Below are positions 1 to 8,437 of a stretch of 64,000 nt of DNA, one piece after another. Each line of letters starts with the position of its first letter. Positions within the stretch are counted from its first letter, which is position 1. The translations under genes and the position numbers were made by a program. Origin of the DNA: a virus; IMG/VR virus record IMGVR_UViG_3300033148_003376, positions 39,594 through 103,593 of that record; one strand, given 5' to 3'. The notes under the pieces are model-generated. The model did not search any database. It had not been told where the DNA came from and saw nothing but the letters and a program-made list of their open reading frames with translations.

Positions 1-520
1 TATCTTCGTCCTCGATGGATCCGATGATAGTCTCCTCTAGCGAGTTTATGACACCGTGTACTTCCTCGTCGTCGAAGATAATACCTACGATCTCCTCGAT
101 GTCTTCTTCACGAGCAATGCCGATAACCGATTCATCGTCGACAATGCCTATAACGTTTTCAGAACAAAGCGAGATGAACGACGACGACTGTGCTTTCAGC
201 TTTTCGATCTCTTCGAGAATATGTGACGAAGCCGTATCATATCGATAAATATCTTCCCCGGCATTGTATGTGATATCTCGTTCCGTATACCCGGCGTCAC
301 GAAAGATCTCATAAACAGCTCTGATCTCAAAGACGTCCGGAGGGAAAACAAGAGCTGACTCATGGAAATATGAATAAGTCCCATCTCCGTTTCCAGCCAT
401 GGGAATAGGATCTGGTTTCCAAAGGGATCCGTCCGGTGCTTTGAGACGTGCTCGAACAAACCTATTGGTTTCGAGATGGCCAAGAACGAGATGTAAAACG
501 ATTGGATCCCCGGCTTGCAT
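1..520 (-). CDS. Structural or fibre protein, N-terminal part (runs off window)
   Basis: The ATG at 520 directly follows the TAG of the upstream gene (521-523), and the frame stays open to base 1, giving 173 visible residues. The first ~110 residues, with motifs such as RFVRARLKAPDGSLW and FRDAGYTERDITYNAGE, look like a beta-sandwich domain that recurs in phage tail and adhesin proteins. After that comes a very acidic stretch rich in Glu, Asp and Ile (EEDIEEIVGIIFDDEE). It is the last visible gene of the fibre block. The C-terminus lies outside the window and the exact role is unknown. Confidence 0.7.
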   Translation of the reverse strand, partial: MQAGDPIVLHLVLGHLETNRFVRARLKAPDGSLWKPDPIPMAGNGDGTYSYFHESALVFPPDVFEIRAVYEIFRDAGYTERDITYNAGEDIYRYDTASSHILEEIEKLKAQSSSFISLCSENVIGIVDDESVIGIAREEDIEEIVGIIFDDEEVHGVINSLEETIIGSIEDED

Positions 521-1216
521 CTAGTTTTCCTCATGCCCTATCGTTCTCGCCTTTACTCGACAATTGTCATCTCCAACTGATCCGCTGACATTCAAACGGA
601 TTGTCGGATCTATTCCATCTCCAGCGTCCGTGTCGATATGTCCTTGATAGCTGCAGCATTCGTGGAATGGTTCCACTCCTACGGCATAGACACCACCGAT
701 TGCCTTCCATTCATCGTTTAATTTTATCTCAATTTCAGCGCAGAGATTCTTGCCAGGTTCATTGATGTATCCATATAGGATGATATCCGTGATGTCTACG
801 TGCTTACCATCTGCCGGTGTCCATATATCCTTGATTTCTGCCTTATCGGTATTAGCTCCTTTAATCTCTGAATAATCCTTCCGGATATGAATGTTCGCGT
901 ACTTATTGGAGTCATGTGTAGGATTGTTAAAATTTCCAGGATTGTTCTTGTCTTCATAAAGTGGTTTACTTTCACGAACAATATTTCCTTTTAACCACTT
1001 GTCTCCCTCTGCAGGATCTGTCAAATCTTCGGTTCCATCGGTAATCAGTATCTTTGCCGGATTTGACCAAAGATGTTGATTCACCTTCGAGTTATTAGCG
1101 AATGCTTCGCGTTCGAATTCCGTTTGGATCGTATAGTATTCACCAGGCTGAATAACATGGGTTAAATAGTCGTCTTCTATCTCTTGTATATTTTTAACTT
1201 TGACCGTATCGTTCAT
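521..1216 (-). CDS. Putative virion or fibre-associated protein, unknown function
   Basis: A 231-residue protein that starts at an ATG 3 nt after the previous stop. It has no transmembrane segment or enzymatic motif. Its last ~70 residues (DAGDGIDPTIRLNVSG followed by a basic end) resemble the end of the neighbouring 1220-2044 protein (DAGDGLGCRITYKSG), so the two may share a terminal beta-rich domain. Its position inside the fibre block suggests a tail-fibre or adhesin component; this is inference. Confidence 0.65.
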   Translation of the reverse strand: MNDTVKVKNIQEIEDDYLTHVIQPGEYYTIQTEFEREAFANNSKVNQHLWSNPAKILITDGTEDLTDPAEGDKWLKGNIVRESKPLYEDKNNPGNFNNPTHDSNKYANIHIRKDYSEIKGANTDKAEIKDIWTPADGKHVDITDIILYGYINEPGKNLCAEIEIKLNDEWKAIGGVYAVGVEPFHECCSYQGHIDTDAGDGIDPTIRLNVSGSVGDDNCRVKARTIGHEEN

Positions 1217-1219
1217 CTG

Positions 1220-2044
1220 CTACCTTTTCGCTACAATTACTTTGATTTTCGTTTTAGCTGGTTTAAGTCCGCTTTTATATGTGATTCTACAACCTAAACC
1301 ATCACCTGCATCAAGGCTGATATTGAGTTCTTTATTGAGATATCCACGATCCCCACTGATTACATCAGGAGCTGAATCACTGTCGTATATTAGAGTGATA
1401 GTATCATCCATTTTAGCTTTATATATTCTAACTCTGAAAATTCCGGTTTTATGTCCAATGCTATTTGACCAGGCAAATCGTCTGAAGTATATGTCATAAG
1501 CTGTTGGCTCGTATACATCGTTAGATGCTACATTGAAAAAAGACTGTAAATAATCGTCCTGGATGTTATTGGACTGAGTACCGAATTCAAATGAATCGGT
1601 ATCATTTTCAATGGCACCGGACTTGGCATACTCAATAGCATGTTGTGCGGTATTTGCTGGTAGTGGCCAACCAAGGTATGTGTTTTCAAAACCGATGATC
1701 TGGGTACCAGCCCGGTAGTAGATCTCACCGTTACCACTGGTCGCATCGAGTATGGCTTCTTTGACTTTTAATATGAACCACGATTGGCCAGAACCGACGA
1801 CTTCGTCAATCGTGTAAACCCCGGTAGCCACTCCAGTTGTGATTTTCAACCAATCCCATTCAGCGACTTGGGGAAGCTTGAAATCGACACTTGTAACGAA
1901 CGTGACAGTCTTCGTCGCTGCTACAACAGATACTATGGTCAGTGATGGCTGAAATGGAGAATGAGCGAACCCTTGAGACCAGAGTTCGTCCTCGTCGACC
2001 ATAGAAAGATCGGCCATGTCTTGTTTGTTGAGACGATTGACCAT
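1220..2044 (-). CDS. Putative fibre/baseplate protein
   Basis: A 274-residue protein whose ATG overlaps the stop of the upstream gene (TAATG). It is beta-rich, with aromatic and Thr/Ser-rich segments and a C-terminal module (DAGDGLGCRITYKSG, then a Lys-rich end) shared with the next gene. No signal peptide or catalytic motif is visible. The overlap with 2044-2451 suggests translational coupling. It is probably a receptor-binding or accessory fibre protein by position; the family is not recognised. Confidence 0.65.
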   Translation of the reverse strand: MVNRLNKQDMADLSMVDEDELWSQGFAHSPFQPSLTIVSVVAATKTVTFVTSVDFKLPQVAEWDWLKITTGVATGVYTIDEVVGSGQSWFILKVKEAILDATSGNGEIYYRAGTQIIGFENTYLGWPLPANTAQHAIEYAKSGAIENDTDSFEFGTQSNNIQDDYLQSFFNVASNDVYEPTAYDIYFRRFAWSNSIGHKTGIFRVRIYKAKMDDTITLIYDSDSAPDVISGDRGYLNKELNISLDAGDGLGCRITYKSGLKPAKTKIKVIVAKR

Positions 2045-2451
2045 TACTTCTTGGTGGTCCTTTTACACGGAGTGACCTTCTTCTTGGTCACCGGTTTCTT
2101 CGTCGGTGCTTTCTTCTGTGCTGTCAGACGATTCTTCTCAGCCTCGTACTTTTTCCGATCATCGCGCTCTTTGAGTTCCTTGTCGATGAAATTCTGAACA
2201 GCTCTTTGAACTTCGAGAGCTTGTGCGATGTAGACTTCACCTTTGGCAATGTTGAGTGCAAGTTGACGATTGGTATTTTCGAGTTTCACCGCAAAGGATC
2301 TGGCATAACTTTCGAACACACAAATCGAACCGACATCGAGAACACCCAAATCCTTTGCTTTTTCGAGCGTCCGTTTGAGCGTTCCTATGTTCGCATTGAA
2401 CTTGTACAGGTCAAAACTCGGAACCGCTTGTGGTTGTCTTCCATCTGCCAT
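2044..2451 (-). CDS. Small structural-region protein with Lys-rich tail
   Basis: I chose the ATG at 2451 (MADGRQPQAVPS) because a GGGAG site lies 9 nt upstream; the upstream GTG lies inside a terminator hairpin. The 135 residues are largely helical (LKRTLEKAKDLGVL, LEVQRAVQNFIDKEL) and end in a repeated Lys/Thr/Pro tail. Such basic tails also occur on other small proteins here (12062, 36941). It is probably a structural or assembly accessory. The function is unknown. Confidence 0.65.
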   Translation of the reverse strand: MADGRQPQAVPSFDLYKFNANIGTLKRTLEKAKDLGVLDVGSICVFESYARSFAVKLENTNRQLALNIAKGEVYIAQALEVQRAVQNFIDKELKERDDRKKYEAEKNRLTAQKKAPTKKPVTKKKVTPCKRTTKK

Positions 2452-2472
2452 GCCATTAATCTCCCATCCAGC

Positions 2473-2492
2473 GGGTGGACCGAAGTCCACCC
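2473..2492 (-). terminator. UUCG hairpin after the 628-aa structural gene
   Basis: On the minus strand, GGGTGGAC and GTCCACCC form a perfect 8-bp stem around a TTCG tetraloop, 12 nt past the stop of the 2504-4390 gene. No long U tract follows, so it may be a weak terminator or an RNA-stabilising end. Confidence 0.55.
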
Positions 2493-2503
2493 TATGTTAC
2501 TTA

Positions 2504-4390
2504 TCAAGTGTCATCGTAAATGCGAAGAACAACGACTTCACCAGGATTGACTTGAGTCCAGAAACGAATCTGGGTATTGGACACTTCTTCATACTGTTGG
2601 TCATCGAGTACCGCACTCGTATCGTGAACCAAATCGCGACCACGGAGATCGACACTCATATGGAGACCGCGATATCCAGTATCCATCTTGTAGGTCGAGA
2701 CGGACGGATCAGAACCAGTGGCAAATGGAATCGTCCAGGCTGTTCCTTTGGGGATTGGAGTTCCTACCGGTACCACGTAGATGATCTTGGTCATGACCAT
2801 TCCACCAGACGCTCGCTTGTCGAGTTCGTTGATGGAAGACGTGACTGTTTCACCATCGGTGACGACGTTGTTCTCGTCATACGTCAGATTTCCGATGATA
2901 TCATTTAGGGCATTGAAAGCGTCTTCGGCTGTGTCAGGATCGTCCTTGAATGCGTAGAAATCGGTGGTATTGTTCCAATCCCAATCACCAGCGACTTCAC
3001 CGTCTGCAACACCGAGCATCGACCACAGATGTTGCATCTCCTCGTGGGATTCGGCGTCACCCAAGACGCTTCCGATCCACTGACGACGACCATCGGCTTC
3101 GTCTCTCTCGATCCATTTGATTCGTTTTGGCAGAAGGAAGAAGATCGACGTCGGATCTGGATCGTCGCCGGTCATATCGAGAGTATAAGCGCCAGACGCG
3201 TCAAACAACTTGACTTGAACGTCGGTACCTTCACCGAGAGCGGTATAGGTATAGACGATGCCTTCGACAACTCCGAAAAGCTGGAGAGTAGCATCGTTAC
3301 CGGATGGAACCTGGAGTTCGACCTCGCTTGCTCCCGTGATGACTAGCTGTCCAGAAACATCGACTGCAGGTGTACCAGCGAGAGCCGCATTGATATTAGA
3401 AATCACGGTAGCAAGGGAATATGACCCACCGACACCAAGATCTCCCGTTACGTCGACCTCGACTGCGCCAGCGTCGTCGACATCTACCTTGATATTGTAA
3501 TTGCTCGTATCGAGAGCGGCGAGGTTCAAACCCTTGCCATAGACAGCCGCGTAGGTCGAATCGGCACCGTCGATAAGCTTGCCAAAGACTACCGACCCGT
3601 TGGAACCGAGAAATTCTTCTTTGGAAACCATGTCGATGACATCGACTTTGACGTACTTATCAGCCGCGCCTTCATCGTGATAGGTATTTCCAGCCGATTC
3701 GAAGATGAGTAGACCGCGACGATCGGCCGCGTCCGCGTATCCAAGATCGCTTTTGACCTGGACAGTGCCATCTCCCTGTTTGACTGGGTAAGACGCTCCG
3801 TCGTTATCGTAGATGACCGGCTGAAGATCGGTTTGGGTTCCGAGCCAGTTATCAGCCAGAACCTTGAGAGACAGCTTCTCGTTCTTGACTGAACCTGCGT
3901 CGGTATCAGCGGCGTCAAAACCACGCGGCATTGGTTGTGCCCAGATAGGAGACCCGTGAGTCGGATCAATGATCTCAGCAAGCTGGGTCATGACCAGATT
4001 TTCTTGGTCTTCCATGTTGGGTTCGTTATGGATTTTCCACGCGAGACCCGATTCACTTGCAGCGAGATCCGGAGAAATCGATACATTTGATGCATCAATC
4101 CAGCCGGTGATCTTGTAGAATCCGGCATTTCCGACACCTGACGTCGGGATGTAGATCCATTTTTGAACATGTGCTCGGGTGAATCCAGCCAGTGTAGTAT
4201 CCCGGAATTTACCGAGATCCGCACCGTCAGAACCGTTAGCGCCTGTCAGGATCGAAATCCCGACTTTTTCCGCGATGATAGCTTTTTCAGCTTCGGTGAT
4301 ATCATCCTTGTAATTGACGTTCGAAGAAACGTCTTCCCGCGGATTCACTCTGTTCGCAAGTTCTTCGGTGTGTACTCCTGAAAAAGCCAT
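2504..4390 (-). CDS. Large structural protein, probable tail fibre/baseplate appendage
   Basis: A 628-residue protein with ATG at 4390 (MAFSGVHTEELANRVN). The central part is rich in Val, Asp and Gly with beta-repeat character (VEVDVTGDLGVGGSYSLATV and VDVSGQLVITGASEVELQVP), typical of phage fibre or adhesin domains. The N-terminal 60 residues are polar and could be the virion anchor. It has no signal peptide and no enzymatic motif. It sits between membrane-protein genes and the terminal fibre genes. Assignment rests on composition, size and position. Confidence 0.6.
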   Translation of the reverse strand: MAFSGVHTEELANRVNPREDVSSNVNYKDDITEAEKAIIAEKVGISILTGANGSDGADLGKFRDTTLAGFTRAHVQKWIYIPTSGVGNAGFYKITGWIDASNVSISPDLAASESGLAWKIHNEPNMEDQENLVMTQLAEIIDPTHGSPIWAQPMPRGFDAADTDAGSVKNEKLSLKVLADNWLGTQTDLQPVIYDNDGASYPVKQGDGTVQVKSDLGYADAADRRGLLIFESAGNTYHDEGAADKYVKVDVIDMVSKEEFLGSNGSVVFGKLIDGADSTYAAVYGKGLNLAALDTSNYNIKVDVDDAGAVEVDVTGDLGVGGSYSLATVISNINAALAGTPAVDVSGQLVITGASEVELQVPSGNDATLQLFGVVEGIVYTYTALGEGTDVQVKLFDASGAYTLDMTGDDPDPTSIFFLLPKRIKWIERDEADGRRQWIGSVLGDAESHEEMQHLWSMLGVADGEVAGDWDWNNTTDFYAFKDDPDTAEDAFNALNDIIGNLTYDENNVVTDGETVTSSINELDKRASGGMVMTKIIYVVPVGTPIPKGTAWTIPFATGSDPSVSTYKMDTGYRGLHMSVDLRGRDLVHDTSAVLDDQQYEEVSNTQIRFWTQVNPGEVVVLRIYDDT

Positions 4391-4412
4391 GACGATCCCC
4401 CGTCGAAGTGAT

Positions 4413-4691
4413 TTATACTCGTGTAAAGTTATTCATCCACAGAAAATCCTGTGGATATGGTGGTCTGTAGAAGTCTATCGCAGTGCCAGTTTTATCCGTA
4501 TGGATTACATCGAAATCGATACCATCATACATCTCTCGACCGTTTCGTATGATCATAGGACGAACATACTCAGCCGGATCGTAATAAAATGAAAATGGTG
4601 GCGTGAACAGCGTGTTCGTTTCGTCCTTGTCCCCACTCAGTGGAACGTTGTTTAGGAGTGCGAACGCGCCAATTTTCTGTGCAACAGCCAA
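4413..4691 (-). CDS. Hypothetical protein, 92 aa
   Basis: A 92-residue ORF (MAVAQKIGAFALLNN) between the membrane protein at 4695-5009 and the large structural protein. It contains aromatic/proline-rich segments such as FTPPFSFYYDPAEYV and FYRPPYPQDFLWMNN, suggesting a small beta-rich folded domain. It has no transmembrane helix and no recognisable family. Tight spacing on both sides supports it as a real gene. Confidence 0.55.
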   Translation of the reverse strand: MAVAQKIGAFALLNNVPLSGDKDETNTLFTPPFSFYYDPAEYVRPMIIRNGREMYDGIDFDVIHTDKTGTAIDFYRPPYPQDFLWMNNFTRV

Positions 4692-4694
4692 TGG

Positions 4695-5009
4695 TCATAA
4701 GCCTTTTGGTCTTTTCTTTTTGTTTTTGGAATTCTTTCGGATCTCGTCTATCTCGGAGACAGCTTCGTCGTGTCTGTCTTGGATCTCTTCGTTTGTTGTG
4801 ACAGTCGACGACTGGTCTTCTATCTTTTTTTCGTCGGTTTGTTTTTTGATGTAAGCTTTGTTTTGCTTGTATTTCAGGTATCCGAATACGAGGAAAAATA
4901 AACCTACGATCCCAGCAATAACAACGCCTGACCATCCAGACGAAAATGTGTCTGACAATTTCCCGAGTACAGTTTCGAAATCTGTTCCATTCACAGTGCC
5001 CACTCCCAT
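4695..5009 (-). CDS. Single-pass membrane protein (holin-like or spanin-like candidate)
   Basis: 104 residues: a short N-terminal segment, one clear transmembrane helix at ~29-50 (VVIAGIVGLFFLVFGYL), then a highly charged predicted coiled-coil tail rich in Lys and Glu. The start overlaps the end of the lipoprotein-like gene (4991-5920) by 19 nt. One transmembrane helix plus a charged coiled-coil tail, next to an outer-membrane-type lipoprotein candidate, is reminiscent of two-component spanins or holins. No endolysin is visible nearby, so a lysis role is only a hypothesis. Confidence 0.6.
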   Translation of the reverse strand: MGVGTVNGTDFETVLGKLSDTFSSGWSGVVIAGIVGLFFLVFGYLKYKQNKAYIKKQTDEKKIEDQSSTVTTNEEIQDRHDEAVSEIDEIRKNSKNKKKRPKGL

Positions 5010-5920
5010 GTACCTCGATCGTACGTACCGATGACGAGTCGTCCTTTGATAGTGATAAGTCGTAGTGTGTATTTTTCGTCTACTTTGAACTTTTTGAACG
5101 TCACCGAGTTCGTGATCGCGTAACGGCGATTGAGAACAACAATCGAAACAGCTTCATCACCGTAAACGGACAGACTGTCGTTTTCTATTTTTATATCTGG
5201 AATTGGGAGAGGGATGTAATCCTTATTGTACTTTGCGACCAATACAGTAAAGAGATGGTCGGCGTACACCGGAGAAATGACGACGCCTTCAAGAATACAC
5301 GGCGTCATTACTGTCTGAGAAACGACATCATTGATATCGACTTCAACGAAGCCTTCTTCAAGAGGATACTTTTCATTGTATGACTTCCCACATCCTCGGA
5401 AGTAAACATCTACCTCTCCATCACCACCGATTTTCATTTTAAGGAGTTTAGACAAGGTTCCGGGAGTCTTGAAAATGTCTCCGGTCCAATCGTCTCCTTC
5501 GTCAACTGCTTTGATGGTGATATGACCTTGCATCGAGCGAACGATGAGTTTACTCTTATGCTGCTTAGGCAACACTGGAGTCATCGTCACTGTGATAGTA
5601 CAGCTTTTGTTGGCCTTGCCTTGCAATGGGATCTTGATGTACTGGGATCTTCGATAGTTCTTGAGAAAATCGACACTACAGGCTTTTGAGTAGGCTCTTA
5701 GTGTGCCCTTGTAATAGGCATAGACTGAGATCTTTACCTTTGAAAGATCCGATCCCGTCTCGACCTTGCATAAGGCAAGACCGTTTGAGATCTTGCCACA
5801 TGCAGAGATTTCGAGAGTAGGAAAATTCGCGTCAATGGATGAGATGACAGGATCGTCACTGAGACGTGCCAGACATCCATTGAACACGAGAAAAATGAGA
5901 ACGGTCGTGAGTATTCTCAC
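4991..5920 (-). CDS. Putative exported lipoprotein-like protein, beta-rich
   Basis: I chose a GTG start at 5920 because GGAGGAG lies 5 nt upstream and the GTG overlaps the TGA of the preceding gene (GTGA). The protein then begins with a short hydrophobic signal (RILTTVLIFLVFNGC), whose Cys could be a lipidation site. The lipobox is imperfect (F-N-G-C). The mature ~290 residues are beta-rich with several Cys and no catalytic motif. It belongs to a run of three envelope-directed genes (4991-8380) inside the fibre block. Candidate roles are surface modification, superinfection exclusion or lysis; none is proven. Confidence 0.6.
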   Translation of the reverse strand: MRILTTVLIFLVFNGCLARLSDDPVISSIDANFPTLEISACGKISNGLALCKVETGSDLSKVKISVYAYYKGTLRAYSKACSVDFLKNYRRSQYIKIPLQGKANKSCTITVTMTPVLPKQHKSKLIVRSMQGHITIKAVDEGDDWTGDIFKTPGTLSKLLKMKIGGDGEVDVYFRGCGKSYNEKYPLEEGFVEVDINDVVSQTVMTPCILEGVVISPVYADHLFTVLVAKYNKDYIPLPIPDIKIENDSLSVYGDEAVSIVVLNRRYAITNSVTFKKFKVDEKYTLRLITIKGRLVIGTYDRGTWEWAL

Positions 5921-6390
5921 TTCGTCTCCTCCGGTTTTTTGAGCCATTTACCAACCCAGTCGAGAAATCCGCCTACTTTCGGACCCACACCCGGGATCTC
6001 TTTGACGGCCTTGAAAAGCTGGTGAAGAGCCATGGCACCTACACCGGTTGTCATCGTAAGAATGACTGCATTTGCGGACCAGTCTGTGACACCGAGAAGC
6101 ACAACAGCGAGTGAGAGTAATGCTGGGACTAGGAACTTGATGTACTTCGGGAATTTGTCCCAAAGGTATTTCCGAAAGAGACTGTTTTTGATGAGTCCGA
6201 TGAAAACGACGATGACTGCCGAGAGACCCGCTTGCCATCCGAGACTTTGCCAGGTATAGACAGCCTGGATAGATCCATCGAGAATCTCGTCGACAGGAAA
6301 ACCCTGTTCTACTGTCTGTGCCAGAATTGTAATGGGTGTAAGGATTGCGACTATCACCAGAGTGAGAAGAGAGAAGAGTCTTGTTTTCAT
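5917..6390 (-). CDS. Multi-pass membrane protein (holin-like candidate)
   Basis: The ATG at 6390 has AGGAGG 6 nt upstream, better than the ATG 27 nt further up. The 157 residues begin with a signal-like hydrophobic helix (LLTLVIVAILTPITILAQ), then a periplasm-like loop, then about three more hydrophobic segments (GLSAVIVVFIGLI, FLVPALLSLAVVLLGV, AVILTMTTGVGAMAL) and a basic C-terminus. The topology would suit a holin or a membrane anchor for a surface protein. The 142-nt gap upstream is AT-rich with a weak 6-bp hairpin and a possible promoter. Confidence 0.6.
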   Translation of the reverse strand: MKTRLFSLLTLVIVAILTPITILAQTVEQGFPVDEILDGSIQAVYTWQSLGWQAGLSAVIVVFIGLIKNSLFRKYLWDKFPKYIKFLVPALLSLAVVLLGVTDWSANAVILTMTTGVGAMALHQLFKAVKEIPGVGPKVGGFLDWVGKWLKKPEETK

Positions 6391-6532
6391 GTATGTCCTC
6401 CTGGATAATGTTTTCAAATTAACAATAAAACATAAAAATTTATTCTATGGTACGTCACCGAGTACCAGCCAAGACGTGAAGATGAATCCGATACCTGGTA
6501 ATGTCGAAAAGTGTTATTTTTTTTTGTTTCTG

Positions 6533-8380
6533 CTAATCAGCCCACGCCATTTTGCCGGTTGCTTCACAATCCCCATATACCATGAACGATGTCAACGAGC
6601 CCCCAGAGAATCGTACAAATATTGTGCCCGCGCCATTATCGCAACGTGCCCTAACGAAAGCGTCGATATTAGTTGTGTTTTGCCCCGCAGTTACTGCCTG
6701 TCCGCCTTCATATCCACTAGCAAAAGTCGTTCCCGACATTACTAGTGTGAAGGTAGAAGTTGCTGTTAGTGTAAAACCTATTTGAAATTTGACCCACCAA
6801 ATATCGCCAACTTTTTTATATGGTGTGAAAGTGCCTTTTGTAAGAGTAAACCCTGCATCATCAGAACACACTTCAAGCGTGGAATCATCAGATGGGCAAT
6901 TTGCAGCAGCCCCACCATCAACAGCAATATAATCTTTTCTACCAAGCTCCGTATCCCTTGGATGGGAATTACCAATGAAACTGGGCAAAGCCATCGCATC
7001 AGGCCCTGGTCCAACCACGATATCAGCAAAATCAGAAGCATCAAAAGCACCTGCTCCCCAGTCTACACAAATTGTATCTGAGTCCAGCTTGACAATTGCT
7101 TTGTCTAGGAAGGCATCGGCAGCGGTCAATACCCCAATAAGAATACCTAAAGAATTATCCCAATATTCTATTCGGATTCCGGCAAAAGTAGGATCGATCG
7201 TTGTTGTAACGTCTGAGTAGCCTGCTTCGCAATCAGTCGTTCCACCTGCGCTTGTGACTCTGATCGTCTCGCTATTGGTTCCGGTTGCTACGCCGCTTGT
7301 GTTGCTTGTCCATCCTGTAATTGGGACGGTTGCCCAGCATTCTATAAAGTCAGTATTAGCCCATGTGAATGGTACTGTGGCACTTAAAAGCGTCGCTTTT
7401 TCATATGTCGTCTGATCTTCGAGGATCGTTACCCATAGACTGTTTGAATCGGCGTATTTGGTCTGCCCTATATAAGATGCTGTCCCAGTATCGCTAAGGT
7501 GACATTGACCCTCTACGACTGTCGGAGTACCGGAGTATTTGGATGTGTCTATCGTATAGCCCGATGGTAAATCAAAAGTTAGTGCAGTGTCATCGGGGGC
7601 ACCGCTTAGAGACACTCTGATTCTCAACTTCATCTCTTCGCCTACTCGATTCCAATATCCATCTACAGTTGTGTTTGCCGACCAAGTTGCTCCCGGTGTA
7701 TAATTCGTCCAGTCCGAAGCATTGAAGGTCTTCACATTCGCCCACGACACGCTGTCTTCCGGCCTTTCGTCATACATGACAGACCAATTCGTAGTACCCA
7801 CGGCAGTCCTGACAATACCTATCTTGACGTACCTCTCAGGATTCGGATTTCCCGATGTATTGAGCCATGCCACAAAATTGGTATCTTCGATTTGGTAACA
7901 CGTTCGTTCAGAATCAGTCGTAGTGGTTTCCGTCAATCCGTGTGTATCGAAACCGAATCCATATCTGGAGTCTACAGCCAATGCGTCCAAAAACGTCACA
8001 TCTCCTTGAGTAACACTTACATCGGTAGCAATATGTGCTTCAGTCGTACAAGGAGATGCATCGCAGGTGCAGAACAAGGTACCATTGTGGCGTTTCGTTC
8101 CACTTTTGACATTGACCACTGTGAGACTACCATACATTGGTTTGAACGATGAGTCGCCTGACGCGCCCCAAGAGGGAATCCCATATCCATCCGTGATGAG
8201 ACATTGGCCAGCTTCTCCACCTTCGCTCGACGATCCCAAGGATATCTTGCCAAGTTTAAACAGTCCTTTTCCCCGCATGTTGATACTTCGTTTCATAGGA
8301 GCTGCAGTATTCGGAACAGCAACAGCCCCAGTCAGAAACGGTAGAAACATAAAAAGAATCAGAAATTTCATGTATTGCAT
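6533..8380 (-). CDS. Fibre-like protein with an N-terminal signal peptide
   Basis: 615 residues; the ATG at 8380 has GGAGGT 5 nt upstream. Residues 1-21 form a clear Sec-type signal (FLILFMFLPFLTGAVA, predicted cleavage after AVA). The rest resembles phage tail-fibre tips: Gly/Thr/Ser/Trp-rich beta segments, WNRVGEEMKLRIRVSLSG, and several Cys including a CTCDASPC motif. Virion fibres normally have no signal peptide, so this protein may be exported to the cell envelope during infection. It lies directly upstream of two other envelope genes. Export is an inference. Confidence 0.65.
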   Translation of the reverse strand: MQYMKFLILFMFLPFLTGAVAVPNTAAPMKRSINMRGKGLFKLGKISLGSSSEGGEAGQCLITDGYGIPSWGASGDSSFKPMYGSLTVVNVKSGTKRHNGTLFCTCDASPCTTEAHIATDVSVTQGDVTFLDALAVDSRYGFGFDTHGLTETTTTDSERTCYQIEDTNFVAWLNTSGNPNPERYVKIGIVRTAVGTTNWSVMYDERPEDSVSWANVKTFNASDWTNYTPGATWSANTTVDGYWNRVGEEMKLRIRVSLSGAPDDTALTFDLPSGYTIDTSKYSGTPTVVEGQCHLSDTGTASYIGQTKYADSNSLWVTILEDQTTYEKATLLSATVPFTWANTDFIECWATVPITGWTSNTSGVATGTNSETIRVTSAGGTTDCEAGYSDVTTTIDPTFAGIRIEYWDNSLGILIGVLTAADAFLDKAIVKLDSDTICVDWGAGAFDASDFADIVVGPGPDAMALPSFIGNSHPRDTELGRKDYIAVDGGAAANCPSDDSTLEVCSDDAGFTLTKGTFTPYKKVGDIWWVKFQIGFTLTATSTFTLVMSGTTFASGYEGGQAVTAGQNTTNIDAFVRARCDNGAGTIFVRFSGGSLTSFMVYGDCEATGKMAWAD

Positions 8381-8437
8381 TTATGACCTCCAAAAGATTT
8401 GTATATAAATACCAAAAGAGACTCGGCTAAAGACTCT

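Noticed and set aside
196-534. 112-codon minus-strand ORF
   Set aside because: Shadow in another frame of the edge-truncated gene 1-520, whose ATG directly follows the upstream TAG and whose codons look natural.
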